Shown one piece after another: positions 27,706 to 36,374 of a stretch of 64,000 nt of DNA. The DNA lies in the NCBI GenBank assembly GCA_017463225.1, contig JAFTPO010000014.1:80525-144524 (forward strand). Reading direction: 5' to 3'. The notes under the pieces are model-generated. The model ran no database searches and was not told the origin of the DNA. It saw only the letters and a program-made list of their open reading frames with translations. Within the stretch, counting starts at the first letter, position 1. Every line of letters begins with the position of its first letter. Origin of the DNA: Lachnospiraceae bacterium. GTDB taxonomy: Bacteria > Bacillota > Clostridia > Lachnospirales > Lachnospiraceae. Made by a program: the position numbers and the translations under genes.

Positions 27706-29610
27706 ATGAAGAATATTATACTCAATAATTATAAAAAAATTATAATAATACTAATTGTGGCCATAGCTGTAGGCTTAATGGGTGAAGTTGTTTTTAATTT
27801 AAAAAGCTTAACAGCTCCCGAAGGTGAAAAGGGAAGATTTTCCGTAGAGTTTGATGATTTGCAGACTGTTGGTTTTGAAATGGTAGACGGGAAGCTGGTT
27901 TTAACCGAAGATGTTGGGTTGATAACATATCGTCACAGTATTAGTCATGTATCCAGATTTGAGTATACATTTGATTTTGAAAATGATTTCCATTCGATAG
28001 TGAGAGTCTATCCTAGTCAGCAGAATTTGGATAACGGAGAATACTATGATTTATACGATGGGAATAACAGAGCTATTATAACATCTGAAACAAATATAGA
28101 CTCATCTATAGCTCAGATAGAGATATTCTTTTCAGAGGATGCAAAGGGTATTGTCATAGAGGATATAAGTATCGATAATACTTTTAACTTCAGTCATAGA
28201 AGAATGTTGGCGATTTCACTTTTTGCAGTAATAATAATGTTGGCAATTCTTTATCGTGACTTAATTGGAAGAAAGATAGAGTATGGCTTCTTAGCTGTAG
28301 CTTTTTGTAGTTGTATAGCTCTTGTATTCACTTTTCCTGCACAAAAGGTATCATGGGATGAGGCATACCACTTTAATATGGCCTATAATATGGGTATAGG
28401 TGGAGATAGAATAATTACACCTGAGACTGCTTATTATGGAAATGATTCGGCGGTTGCAACTCTGATGTATCCTCTTGCGGAGGTTGAGTTTGACAGCATA
28501 GAGGATTATATGGATAGTAGTAACCTGTATGATAAAGCTGATGAGAATAATCAGGTGGTTAAAGCAGAATTTGGACGATTAAGCAATGTAGGTCACCTAC
28601 CAAGCTCTGTTGGTATATCTATCGGAAGGCTATTTAAGCTTCCGTTGTCAGATTTATTCTATTTAGGTAAGTTGTTTAATGCGTTGACATATATAGCCAT
28701 AACTTTTTTTGCAATACGAAGGATTACCGTTGGAAAGAGAATATTAACAGCTATAGCATTAATGCCTACAACCTTATTTTTAGCATCTGCGTATTCTTAC
28801 GATGCTCTTTTAAATGCATCAGTATTTTTAGGGCTGGCATATTTCTTTTCTGAGCTTACCGACAAGGAAAAGGTTATGTCTTGGAAAAGCTTTATAATAT
28901 TTGTGGTGTCTATAGGTGTAGCCAGTGCTATAAAGATGGTATATGCGCCATTATTCTTATTGCTTCTTGCATTGCCTAAGGAGAAGTTCAAGGATACAAA
29001 GAGTAAGATAATTATGAAGTATGGCTTGTTTATAATATGTATCGCCGTAGTAGCTATAATGATAGTTCCGATGCTTTTGGATCCATCTACCAGAGGAGAC
29101 GACAGAGGAGGGGCTGTAAATGCAGGGGGTCAGTTATCCTTTATATTGGGAACGCCTGTATATTATGCTAAGATATTGCTGAGCAATGTACTATCTACGG
29201 GAAGTAGCTATCTTATAGGTGATGGTATATTTGGAGCTATGGGGCATTATTCCAATATAAAATACGGTGGATATATAGCGTTATTCTTAGTTTTTGTAAT
29301 TTTAACGGACACTTCAGAATACAAGCTGTCACTTAAGCTTAAGGCATTTATGTCCATAGTGGTTCTTGTTATTATATGCTTTGTATGGACAGCCTTATAT
29401 ATTAGCTTTAATCCTGTGGGGAATTTGGTTATTAATGGAGTACAGGGCAGATATTTCATGCCGGTTACCCTTTTGTTATATCTGTTATTTAATACAGATA
29501 AGATTAAAAATGAAATTAACACCAAATTATATCATGCAATGGTAATTGGTATACCGGCATTGCTTACTTTTAGTATTGTAATATATAAGGTGATTAATTA
29601 TTGCGCATAA
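27706..29610 (+). CDS. DUF2142-like polytopic membrane protein
   Basis: A 634-residue protein with one N-terminal helix, an external domain of about 130 residues and then about eleven helices. FPAQKVSWDEAYHFNMAYNM after the second helix, with an acidic pair at the start of the first large loop, is the feature I associate with DUF2142 proteins and other GT-C glycosyltransferases (W-D-E-x-x-H-F). Such proteins take sugars from lipid carriers at the outer face of the membrane. It overlaps the reading frame of the next gene only upstream of that gene's true start. With the YfhO-like and the 501-residue proteins it makes three candidate GT-C enzymes in the locus. Confidence 0.75.
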   Translation: MKNIILNNYKKIIIILIVAIAVGLMGEVVFNLKSLTAPEGEKGRFSVEFDDLQTVGFEMVDGKLVLTEDVGLITYRHSISHVSRFEYTFDFENDFHSIVRVYPSQQNLDNGEYYDLYDGNNRAIITSETNIDSSIAQIEIFFSEDAKGIVIEDISIDNTFNFSHRRMLAISLFAVIIMLAILYRDLIGRKIEYGFLAVAFCSCIALVFTFPAQKVSWDEAYHFNMAYNMGIGGDRIITPETAYYGNDSAVATLMYPLAEVEFDSIEDYMDSSNLYDKADENNQVVKAEFGRLSNVGHLPSSVGISIGRLFKLPLSDLFYLGKLFNALTYIAITFFAIRRITVGKRILTAIALMPTTLFLASAYSYDALLNASVFLGLAYFFSELTDKEKVMSWKSFIIFVVSIGVASAIKMVYAPLFLLLLALPKEKFKDTKSKIIMKYGLFIICIAVVAIMIVPMLLDPSTRGDDRGGAVNAGGQLSFILGTPVYYAKILLSNVLSTGSSYLIGDGIFGAMGHYSNIKYGGYIALFLVFVILTDTSEYKLSLKLKAFMSIVVLVIICFVWTALYISFNPVGNLVINGVQGRYFMPVTLLLYLLFNTDKIKNEINTKLYHAMVIGIPALLTFSIVIYKVINYCA

Positions 29611-29639
29611 GTAGGATAAATGTGTTAGGAGGGGAACAA

Positions 29640-30587
29640 ATGAGTTTAGTGTTATATATAGTTGTTCCTTGTTACAACGAGGAAGAGGTATTGGCAGAGA
29701 CAACTAAAAGGCTTACAGCCAAGCTGGACAGTCTGTGCCAGTCAGGGGTTATAGCAGATACCAGTAGGATTATGTACGTAAATGATGGCTCTAAAGACAG
29801 AACCTGGGAGATGATAGAGGAGTACTTTGAGTCTAACAAGTATGTTACCGGCATAAGTCTCTCACGTAACAGAGGACACCAGAATGCACTTTTGGCAGGT
29901 CTTATGACAGCCAAGGAATATGCAGATGTAGTTATCTCTATGGATGCTGATTTGCAGGATGATATAGATGCCATAGATAAATTTGTAGAAGAGTATAATA
30001 ATGGGGCAGAGATAGTATATGGTGTGAGAAGCTCTCGTAAGAAGGATAGCTTTTTTAAGAGACACACTGCTCTGGCTTTCTATAGGTTGATGGCTAGGAT
30101 GGGAGTGGATTTGGTATACAACCACGCAGACTACCGTCTAATGTCTAAACGTGCCATAGAAGAGTTGTCAGGCTTTAGAGAGGTGAATCTTTTCTTAAGA
30201 GGTTTGATTCCTATGCTGGGCTTTAAAACTGCAACTGTGGAATATGAGAGAGATAAGCGTTTTGCGGGAGAGTCCAAGTATCCACTTAAGAAGATGATTT
30301 ATTTTGCCATAGATGGAATTACATCATGTAGTATCAGACCTATCAGATTGATTACGTTGTTTGGATTTATCATATTTTTGATAAGTATTGTAATGTTGAT
30401 TTACATTATACGAGGTCATTTGCTTGGAGGAACCATTCAAGGCTGGACCACTCAGGTGGTGCTTACCTGTTTCTTTGGAGGCTTCCAGATTATGAGTATT
30501 GGTGTAGTGGGAGAATATGTTGGTAAGATATATTTGGAGACCAAAGACAGACCGAGGTTTATCATATCTGAAACTAAGGTAAAGTAA
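29640..30587 (+). CDS. Polyprenyl-phosphate glycosyltransferase, GT2 (DPM1/GtrB-like)
   Basis: A GT2 enzyme of about 315 residues with YIVVPCYNEEEVL, NDGSKDRTW, LSRNRGHQNALLAGL and SMDADLQDD, plus the GESKYPLKKM motif and two C-terminal helices. This is the full consensus of the bactoprenol glucosyltransferase GtrB/YkcC type. A longer frame opens at TTG 29601 within the preceding gene, but ATG 29640 has GGAGGGG eight bases ahead and is preferred. It should prepare a lipid-phosphate sugar for one of the GT-C proteins; the adjacent DUF2142-like gene is the obvious partner. Confidence 0.88.
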   Translation: MSLVLYIVVPCYNEEEVLAETTKRLTAKLDSLCQSGVIADTSRIMYVNDGSKDRTWEMIEEYFESNKYVTGISLSRNRGHQNALLAGLMTAKEYADVVISMDADLQDDIDAIDKFVEEYNNGAEIVYGVRSSRKKDSFFKRHTALAFYRLMARMGVDLVYNHADYRLMSKRAIEELSGFREVNLFLRGLIPMLGFKTATVEYERDKRFAGESKYPLKKMIYFAIDGITSCSIRPIRLITLFGFIIFLISIVMLIYIIRGHLLGGTIQGWTTQVVLTCFFGGFQIMSIGVVGEYVGKIYLETKDRPRFIISETKVK

Positions 30588-30610
30588 TATTGATTAGACA
30601 GGGATAATTC

Positions 30611-31396
30611 ATGAAAGACAAACACACCTTTGCCATATGTGCCTACAAGGAATCTCCCTATCTGGAGAGAGTGATAGAGGCGCTTATGAAGCAGACTGTA
30701 CAATCTAATATTATAATGTGTACATCTACGCCTTGCGATTACATTTCAAATATGGCAGAAAAGTATAACATTCCTCTGTATGTGAGAGATGGGGCCAGTG
30801 ATATCAGGGATGATTGGAATTTTGCCTATGATCAGGCGAAGACTCAGTTTGTGACTATAGCTCATCAGGATGATGAATATCATGAGGAGTATGCTAGTAA
30901 TCTTAAAGCTATGATAGAGAAGTATAATGGCGATTTCCTTATGTTTTATACAGGATATAAGCCTATTAAGGATGGGCAGGTTGTGACTGATATTAATTGT
31001 CGCATTAGACGTTTCTTAAGATGTCCTATGAAGGTAAAGGCATTTAACAGGGTTAGGTGGATTAAGAAGCTTACATTAAGTATGGGAAATAGTATATGTT
31101 GTCCTGCTGCTACATATAATAAGGAGCAGTTAGGGAACAGTATGTTTACTTCTGATATGAAATTCAACATAGATTGGGATACCTTCTACAAGCTGGCAGG
31201 TTTAAAGGGACGTTTTGCTTATGTGGACAAGACCTTGACCTACTACAGAGTTCATGACGGAGCAACCAGTAAAGAATTTATAGATAATTCCGGCAGGGTG
31301 GTTGAGGATACTGCCATGTTCGAGAAATTTTGGCCTGGATGGGTGGCAAGACTGATTATGGTTTTTTATAAAAAGGCGTACAATACCTATAAATAA
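30611..31396 (+). CDS. Glycosyltransferase family 2
   Basis: A 261-residue cytoplasmic GT2 protein with FAICAYKESPYLERVIEALMK at the N-terminus and TIAHQDDEYHEEY, which carries the DxD-type metal site as QDDEY. A C-terminal part YVDKTLTYYRVHDGATSKEF resembles the acceptor region of GT2 enzymes acting on surface glycans. It is the last gene of the polysaccharide locus: a structured terminator-like element starts two bases after its stop and the next gene is on the opposite strand. Donor and acceptor are unknown. Confidence 0.82.
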   Translation: MKDKHTFAICAYKESPYLERVIEALMKQTVQSNIIMCTSTPCDYISNMAEKYNIPLYVRDGASDIRDDWNFAYDQAKTQFVTIAHQDDEYHEEYASNLKAMIEKYNGDFLMFYTGYKPIKDGQVVTDINCRIRRFLRCPMKVKAFNRVRWIKKLTLSMGNSICCPAATYNKEQLGNSMFTSDMKFNIDWDTFYKLAGLKGRFAYVDKTLTYYRVHDGATSKEFIDNSGRVVEDTAMFEKFWPGWVARLIMVFYKKAYNTYK

Positions 31397-31397
31397 G

Positions 31398-31530
31398 AAT
31401 ACAAGGGAATCTAAACACTTTCCTTCCGGCCGCGACAGTGGTCGGGACTAAGCTGACCGTTTTAGTGTCAGCGTGGACCGACCCTAGGCAGGCCGTCCAA
31501 GAAAGTATATGGATTCCCTTGTATTTTTTT
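31398..31530. repeat. Long structured intergenic element, bidirectional-terminator-like (copy 1)
   Basis: A single nested fold can be drawn by eye. A perfect 14-bp outer stem AATACAAGGGAATC (31398-31411) pairs with 31512-31525. It is followed inwards by ACTTTC/GAAAGT (31417-31422 with 31501-31506), CGGCC/GGCCG (31427-31431 with 31491-31495), GGTCGG/CCGACC (31440-31445 with 31478-31483) and GCTGAC/GTCAGC (31452-31457 with 31467-31472), which closes a nine-base loop. A T-tract follows at 31524-31530. The element lies between convergent genes and can end transcription from either side. It is far longer than an ordinary terminator, and its GC-rich core recurs at 46572-46653. Confidence 0.75.
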
Positions 31531-31541
31531 ACTTCCGCAAC

Positions 31542-32600
31542 CTAATCCTTTAGTAGCTCAAGTATGGTATTAACCAACAAATCATTCTGGCTAGGCTTCA
31601 TAAAGCAGAAGCGTATGTACTTATCACTTAAGCCTCTGATGTCCTCACAATTTCTAATCATAATTCCCTTAAGCTTGCAGTGATCTGTTATCTGGTTAGC
31701 ACTTACGTCATCCTTTAGTATCTTAACCAGCATAAAGTTGGCTGATGGTCTAAACAGCTTAACGTTTTTGTTGGTGGACATTGCAGAGTAGATAAGATTT
31801 CTCTCTGTGAATATCTGAGACTGTGATGATTCTATGTACTTTCTGTCCTTAAACATTTCTGTGCACACTGCAGCAGTTATGCTTGATACAGGGTTAGGAG
31901 CTGATATAAGCTTTGACTTGTCAAGATACTCTTGATTGCTCATAATTGCGTAAGCAAGTCTTAAGCCTGGAACAGCGAAGAACTTAGAGCAGCTTCGAAG
32001 AACTGCTATATTGTCGTAATCTTTAACTAAAGGAACGCTTGTAATGTCCTGGTATTTGTCTACGAACTCTACATACATCTCATCTATAATCAGGAAGGTC
32101 TCTAACGCTGTACAAATCTCAGCCATAGTTTCCATATCATCTCTGGATATAATCTGAGAGGTAGGGTTATTTGGGTTTCCGAGTATGATAAGGTCTATGG
32201 ATGAATCTATGTGTCCCACAAAGTCGGATATGTCAAACTGGAAATTGCTCTCTTCAGAAAGGTTATAATATACGATTTCACAGCCAAAGGTTTTAAGAAC
32301 CTTTTCATATTCCGAAAAGCATGGAACTAAGAGCATAGCTTTCTTAGGCGCCAAAAGCTGTACATACTGCCTAAGTAAATCTGAGGAACCGCTTCCAAGT
32401 ATAATGTGCTCCTCCTTGCAGCGAGCGTAGGTTGCTATAGCACTCTTAAGTGCCGGATAGTAGCTGTCCGGATATCTTATAACTGCATTTGCGTAGTCAG
32501 CCATAGCCTTAGTAACTGACTGAGGCACCCCCATAGGATTAAGATTCGAATTATATAGTACGGTATCGTACTGCTCGATTCGTAGTTGATTGTTGTTCAT
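31542..32600 (-). CDS. PLP-dependent aminotransferase class I/II (HisC/CobD-like)
   Basis: A fold-type I aminotransferase of about 352 residues. Motifs are LGSGSSDLLRQYVQLL, ILGNPNNPTS (the asparagine contacting PLP), LIIDEMYVEF (aspartate for the pyridine nitrogen) and VLRSCSKFFAVPGLRLAYA with the Schiff-base lysine. It most resembles histidinol-phosphate aminotransferase and L-threonine-O-3-phosphate decarboxylase, and no his or cob gene is nearby. In some Lachnospiraceae-type loci a homologue is fused or linked to a sugar nucleotidyltransferase. The reading frame extends to TTG 32615, but ATG at 32600 with GGAGGG seven bases ahead is preferred. It is convergent with the polysaccharide locus and divergent from the next operon. 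Confidence 0.8.
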   Translation of the reverse strand: MNNNQLRIEQYDTVLYNSNLNPMGVPQSVTKAMADYANAVIRYPDSYYPALKSAIATYARCKEEHIILGSGSSDLLRQYVQLLAPKKAMLLVPCFSEYEKVLKTFGCEIVYYNLSEESNFQFDISDFVGHIDSSIDLIILGNPNNPTSQIISRDDMETMAEICTALETFLIIDEMYVEFVDKYQDITSVPLVKDYDNIAVLRSCSKFFAVPGLRLAYAIMSNQEYLDKSKLISAPNPVSSITAAVCTEMFKDRKYIESSQSQIFTERNLIYSAMSTNKNVKLFRPSANFMLVKILKDDVSANQITDHCKLKGIMIRNCEDIRGLSDKYIRFCFMKPSQNDLLVNTILELLKD

Positions 32601-32644
32601 AGTCACCCTCCCCAAATATATTTTAAATAAATAGTCGTATAGAC

Positions 32645-32673
32645 TTTCAAAATTCAGAATCTTTTGCTATAAT
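32645..32673 (+). promoter_or_regulatory. Probable sigma-A promoter of the solenoid/Hsp70-like operon
   Basis: TTTCAA (32645-32650), a 17-base spacer and TATAAT (32668-32673) with an extended TGC in front of the -10 box. It lies about 110 bases ahead of the start codon at 32783 and in the divergent gap after the aminotransferase gene. The -35 box read on the other strand is TTGAAA, so the same site could also serve a minus-strand promoter. Confidence 0.6.
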
Positions 32674-32782
32674 GTACTTTGTGATAAAAGACACATAGTG
32701 CACCATTGCGCAAAAATATACTATAATTATAACATTGCAGGTTATAATTACAAGAAGAAAATTGTGCTTTACTGGAGGAAAA

Positions 32783-35700
32783 ATGAAGGGAATTGTAGAA
32801 CACTACGCCAAGGGAGAATTTCAGATAGACAGACCTAAGCTAGAAATCTCTGAGGAGTTCTTAAAATTAAATATAGAATCCGGAACTATGTACGAGGGCA
32901 GCTTTCATGTAAGCAGCACAAATGATCATATAATCAAGGCCATGGTTTATGATAGCAGATATATGCTCAGGTTTGAGAATCATACATTTATCGCCAGACA
33001 TTTTGACGTTAACTATTCCTTTGATGCTACCTGTCTTGAGCCGGGTAAGAATTACAAGGGACATATTAGTATTATTACTGACGGTGGCGAGTTTAAGATT
33101 ATGTATGATATCGATGTTATCACTCCTTGTGTAAAGGTTGGTGAGGAGCGCATCGATGATTTGTTTAAATTTGCGTCATTAGCAGAGAGTAATTGGAACG
33201 AGGCTGCAAGAGTATTCGTAAGAGATGATTTCAAGAGAACCTTTATAGATAAGGATAATACCATCAAGCAGATATACGGAAGTCTTATGGAGAGTCATTC
33301 TGTAAATCAGGCATTGGAGGAGTTTTTGGTGTACGTTCACAAGAAGCGTGCCCTGACTTTATCTGTTGCTAAGGCGAAGATTAACGTGGAGATGCCAACA
33401 GAGCTTTCTAAGATTTCTATTAATATAAGTAAGAATACATGGGGCTATACCAACTCCATAGTTAAGTCACTGTCGGATTTTATTATACCGGCCAGAAAGA
33501 ATATTACCAACGCAGATTTCTGTGGAAATCTGTTTACTCTTGATGCCCTGATCTCACCGGAGAATATTCCTGAGGGAGTTACATCAGGCAAGATTGTTAT
33601 AGAGAATATTTACCAGACTATAGAGATAGAGATTAATCTGTCTAAGCCAAACGACAGCAGGATTGTAGCAAAGAATCCTAAGCAGAGCAATCGTATGGCT
33701 TTGATTAAGAAGAATCAGATTAGACTTGTTAAGGCTTATCTTGATTACCGTATGGACAAGATTCTTCTGAGAGAGTATGTGTCCAGCTCATTATTTGCCT
33801 TTGACAATCTGGCAAGATATGTTCCGGAGGATGCTATGTATCGTCTTGGAACTATGCATATGAACATTATGCAGGGTGAGATTGAGAAGGTTAAGCAGGA
33901 GTTCATGCGTATCGAGGCAGACGTGGACAACTCTGTTATGAACAATATGGAAACCAGCTATTATGCATACCTTAAGGCATTGGTTTCTAAGGATGCGGAG
34001 TCTATTTCTAAGGCTAGGAACCTTATCAAACGTCACTTTAGAACAGAGGAGGACAAGATGTTCTACTTCTGGCTGCTTATGTTTGTGGATGATTCCTATG
34101 GCGATGAGCAGGCGCTTCTTTACAAGGAGATTACTAATCTTTTTGAGGCAGGCTACAACAGCCCTATTATGTATCTTGAGCTTTGTGAGATGCTTAACAA
34201 TAATCCAATATTGTTCAAGAAGATTGGAAGACTTGAGACCACAACCATCCGCTGGGGACTTCGCCATAAGTTTATATCTGATGAGGTTATAGACGAATTC
34301 ATTAGATTGGCACGTTCCTTTAAGGATTTTGATATTAAGATATTTAGCATTATGGAGGCTATATACGACAAGACCAAGAGCGTGGAGGTATTAAAGAGTA
34401 TTTGCTCTATGCTTATTGGCGCCGGAAAGCTTGACAACAAGTATCATCGCTTCTATAGAGATGCTGTAAATAAGAGCTTAAAGTTCATCGGACTTAATGA
34501 GTGCTTTGTTAAGAGTATGAACTTTAGTCGCTATGACCTTATACCACAGTCAGTTCTTATGTACTTGAACTATAAGAACACATTGACTGAGAATGAGCTG
34601 GCTTACCTGTATGCAAACGTTATTTACAACCAGGCTCAGCACAAGAAGGTTTATCATGAGTACTGCACAACTATGCAGGATTTCATGGAGAATATGATTA
34701 TTAAGGGTAGGGTTAGTGATGACCTTACTGTAATATATGATGAGTTCCTTGATCCGGAGACAGTTAGCCCTCTTTACGCAGGCAAGCTTATAAACATTAT
34801 ATTTAGACGTAAGCTGGTTTGCTTCAACAAGGGTGTTAGAGCTGTTATCGTAACTCATAAGGAGTTGGAGAAGGAGCAGATAGTACCTATAGTAAATGGA
34901 GAGGCATACGTTGAGATTTTATCAAACACTGCTTCTATCATATTTGAGGATGGAGATGGAAATAGATATGCAGGCTCTATCCCATACAGATTAGAGAGAA
35001 TAGTTGATGAGAAGGCCTACATGGATATCTGCTGTAAGTACAGTCCTAGAGATTACAGAGTTCTTCTTCACAACTATGAGAAGCTGGGTGATTTCACCTA
35101 TAAGAATGCCGCAGAGGTTAATGCTGCCAGAGATATAGTAAACTGTGAGCAGATTTCCTATGATTACAAGCAGCAGGCATACTTAAATATTATCGAGTAT
35201 TATCACGAGAACTTAGATGCAGATGTTCTTACCAAGTATCTCGGAAAGCTTGATATCGAATACCTTAATCATGCCAATGCCAGAACCCTAATCGCATATA
35301 TGGTTGATATGAATCTCTATGACAAGGCCTTCCAGGCAGTTAAGCTTTATGGCTTCGATGAGATTGATTCTGACGAGCTATTCAGTCTGGCAGACTATGG
35401 TGTGGCTGATTCAGGTGGATTCTTAAATGAGGACCTTATGGCTATCTGTGTACATCTTTACAAGATGGGTAAGGTCAATGAGAGAATATTAGTTTATATT
35501 ATGAATAACTTCAAGGGAGACCTTGAGGAGCTGGCTTCACTTTTCAAGACAGCTCGTAACAGAGTTAAGGATGTATCCTTCCTTGCGGAGAATACCCTGG
35601 CTCAGATGATGTTTGCCATGGGCAATGTAGAGTATATTTATGATATTTTCACTGCTTACTATGGTGGACGAAGCAGAGGACTTGTTGTTAAGGCATTCCT

Positions 35701-36355
35701 TAGATATGCCGCTAACAACTACCTTATAAAGGATGTTCAGACTCCGGGAAGTATATTTGATTGTCTCTATCTGGAGCTTATGAAGGGTAATCTGGATGAC
35801 GAGATTTCTAAGATGGCGTTGCTGTCACATTTTAGCAAGCTGGACAGATATACTGAGGACCAAAGAACTTGGATAAGTGATACTGTGGGCAAGTTTATGG
35901 ATGCAGGTAAGCTATTACCATTCTACAAGAGCTTTAAGACTTTTGTTAAGCTTCCACAGGATGTATTCCTTAAGACCTATCTCATATATAAGAGCGAGCC
36001 GTCTAAGCAGGTGTCCGTAAAGTATGCCTTCGATACCGGCTCCAGACAGAATCTGTCATATAAGACTGAGCGTATAGACGAGATGATACCTGGTATGTAT
36101 GTTAAGGAATTCGTTATATTCCACGGAGAGCGACTTGTGTATGACATAGAGGATGATGTGGAGGGCGCATCCTACGTTATTGAAAGTGAGTCACTTAAGA
36201 CTAAGTCCTTCAACAAAAAGGATAGAAGCCGATTCGAGATTATCAACAGCATGCTGGTTAACCAGGAGATGCGTGAGGATAATCAGCTTCTTGAGACTCT
36301 TGATGTATATCTTAATACAGTACATCTCTTTGAGGAGAGTCTTAAGATACTGTAG
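32783..36355 (+). CDS. Giant alpha-solenoid protein with beta-sandwich ends (DUF5717-like), unknown function
   Basis: About 1,190 residues, no membrane helix and no signal peptide. Residues 1 to about 120 are beta-rich (repeated Y-x-G-x-F/I patterns such as MYEGSFHV, NYKGHISI) and look like one or two Ig-like sandwiches. About 130 to 1,000 are helical, with TPR-like spacing of aromatic and alanine residues. A beta domain with VKYAFDTGSRQNLSYKTE closes the chain. I recall this as the Lachnospiraceae family named DUF5717, found with an Hsp70-like partner, which is the next gene here. No catalytic motif is seen; a scaffold is likely. A frame opens at TTG 32735, but ATG 32783 directly after GGAGGAAAA is the better start. 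It heads a four-gene operon. Confidence 0.72.
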   Translation: MKGIVEHYAKGEFQIDRPKLEISEEFLKLNIESGTMYEGSFHVSSTNDHIIKAMVYDSRYMLRFENHTFIARHFDVNYSFDATCLEPGKNYKGHISIITDGGEFKIMYDIDVITPCVKVGEERIDDLFKFASLAESNWNEAARVFVRDDFKRTFIDKDNTIKQIYGSLMESHSVNQALEEFLVYVHKKRALTLSVAKAKINVEMPTELSKISINISKNTWGYTNSIVKSLSDFIIPARKNITNADFCGNLFTLDALISPENIPEGVTSGKIVIENIYQTIEIEINLSKPNDSRIVAKNPKQSNRMALIKKNQIRLVKAYLDYRMDKILLREYVSSSLFAFDNLARYVPEDAMYRLGTMHMNIMQGEIEKVKQEFMRIEADVDNSVMNNMETSYYAYLKALVSKDAESISKARNLIKRHFRTEEDKMFYFWLLMFVDDSYGDEQALLYKEITNLFEAGYNSPIMYLELCEMLNNNPILFKKIGRLETTTIRWGLRHKFISDEVIDEFIRLARSFKDFDIKIFSIMEAIYDKTKSVEVLKSICSMLIGAGKLDNKYHRFYRDAVNKSLKFIGLNECFVKSMNFSRYDLIPQSVLMYLNYKNTLTENELAYLYANVIYNQAQHKKVYHEYCTTMQDFMENMIIKGRVSDDLTVIYDEFLDPETVSPLYAGKLINIIFRRKLVCFNKGVRAVIVTHKELEKEQIVPIVNGEAYVEILSNTASIIFEDGDGNRYAGSIPYRLERIVDEKAYMDICCKYSPRDYRVLLHNYEKLGDFTYKNAAEVNAARDIVNCEQISYDYKQQAYLNIIEYYHENLDADVLTKYLGKLDIEYLNHANARTLIAYMVDMNLYDKAFQAVKLYGFDEIDSDELFSLADYGVADSGGFLNEDLMAICVHLYKMGKVNERILVYIMNNFKGDLEELASLFKTARNRVKDVSFLAENTLAQMMFAMGNVEYIYDIFTAYYGGRSRGLVVKAFLRYAANNYLIKDVQTPGSIFDCLYLELMKGNLDDEISKMALLSHFSKLDRYTEDQRTWISDTVGKFMDAGKLLPFYKSFKTFVKLPQDVFLKTYLIYKSEPSKQVSVKYAFDTGSRQNLSYKTERIDEMIPGMYVKEFVIFHGERLVYDIEDDVEGASYVIESESLKTKSFNKKDRSRFEIINSMLVNQEMREDNQLLETLDVYLNTVHLFEESLKIL

Positions 36356-36374
36356 TTTTAAATAGGAGGTTGCT

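Noticed and set aside
31398-31530. Structured element considered as a tRNA, tmRNA or known riboswitch
   Set aside because: No cloverleaf, no TPsiC-like sequence and no aptamer core that I recognise; it lies downstream of genes, not in a leader.
33791-34267. 158-codon minus-strand frame inside the solenoid gene
   Set aside because: It is fully inside a well-supported gene with normal coding character on the + strand, has no start signals, and looks like a random open frame.
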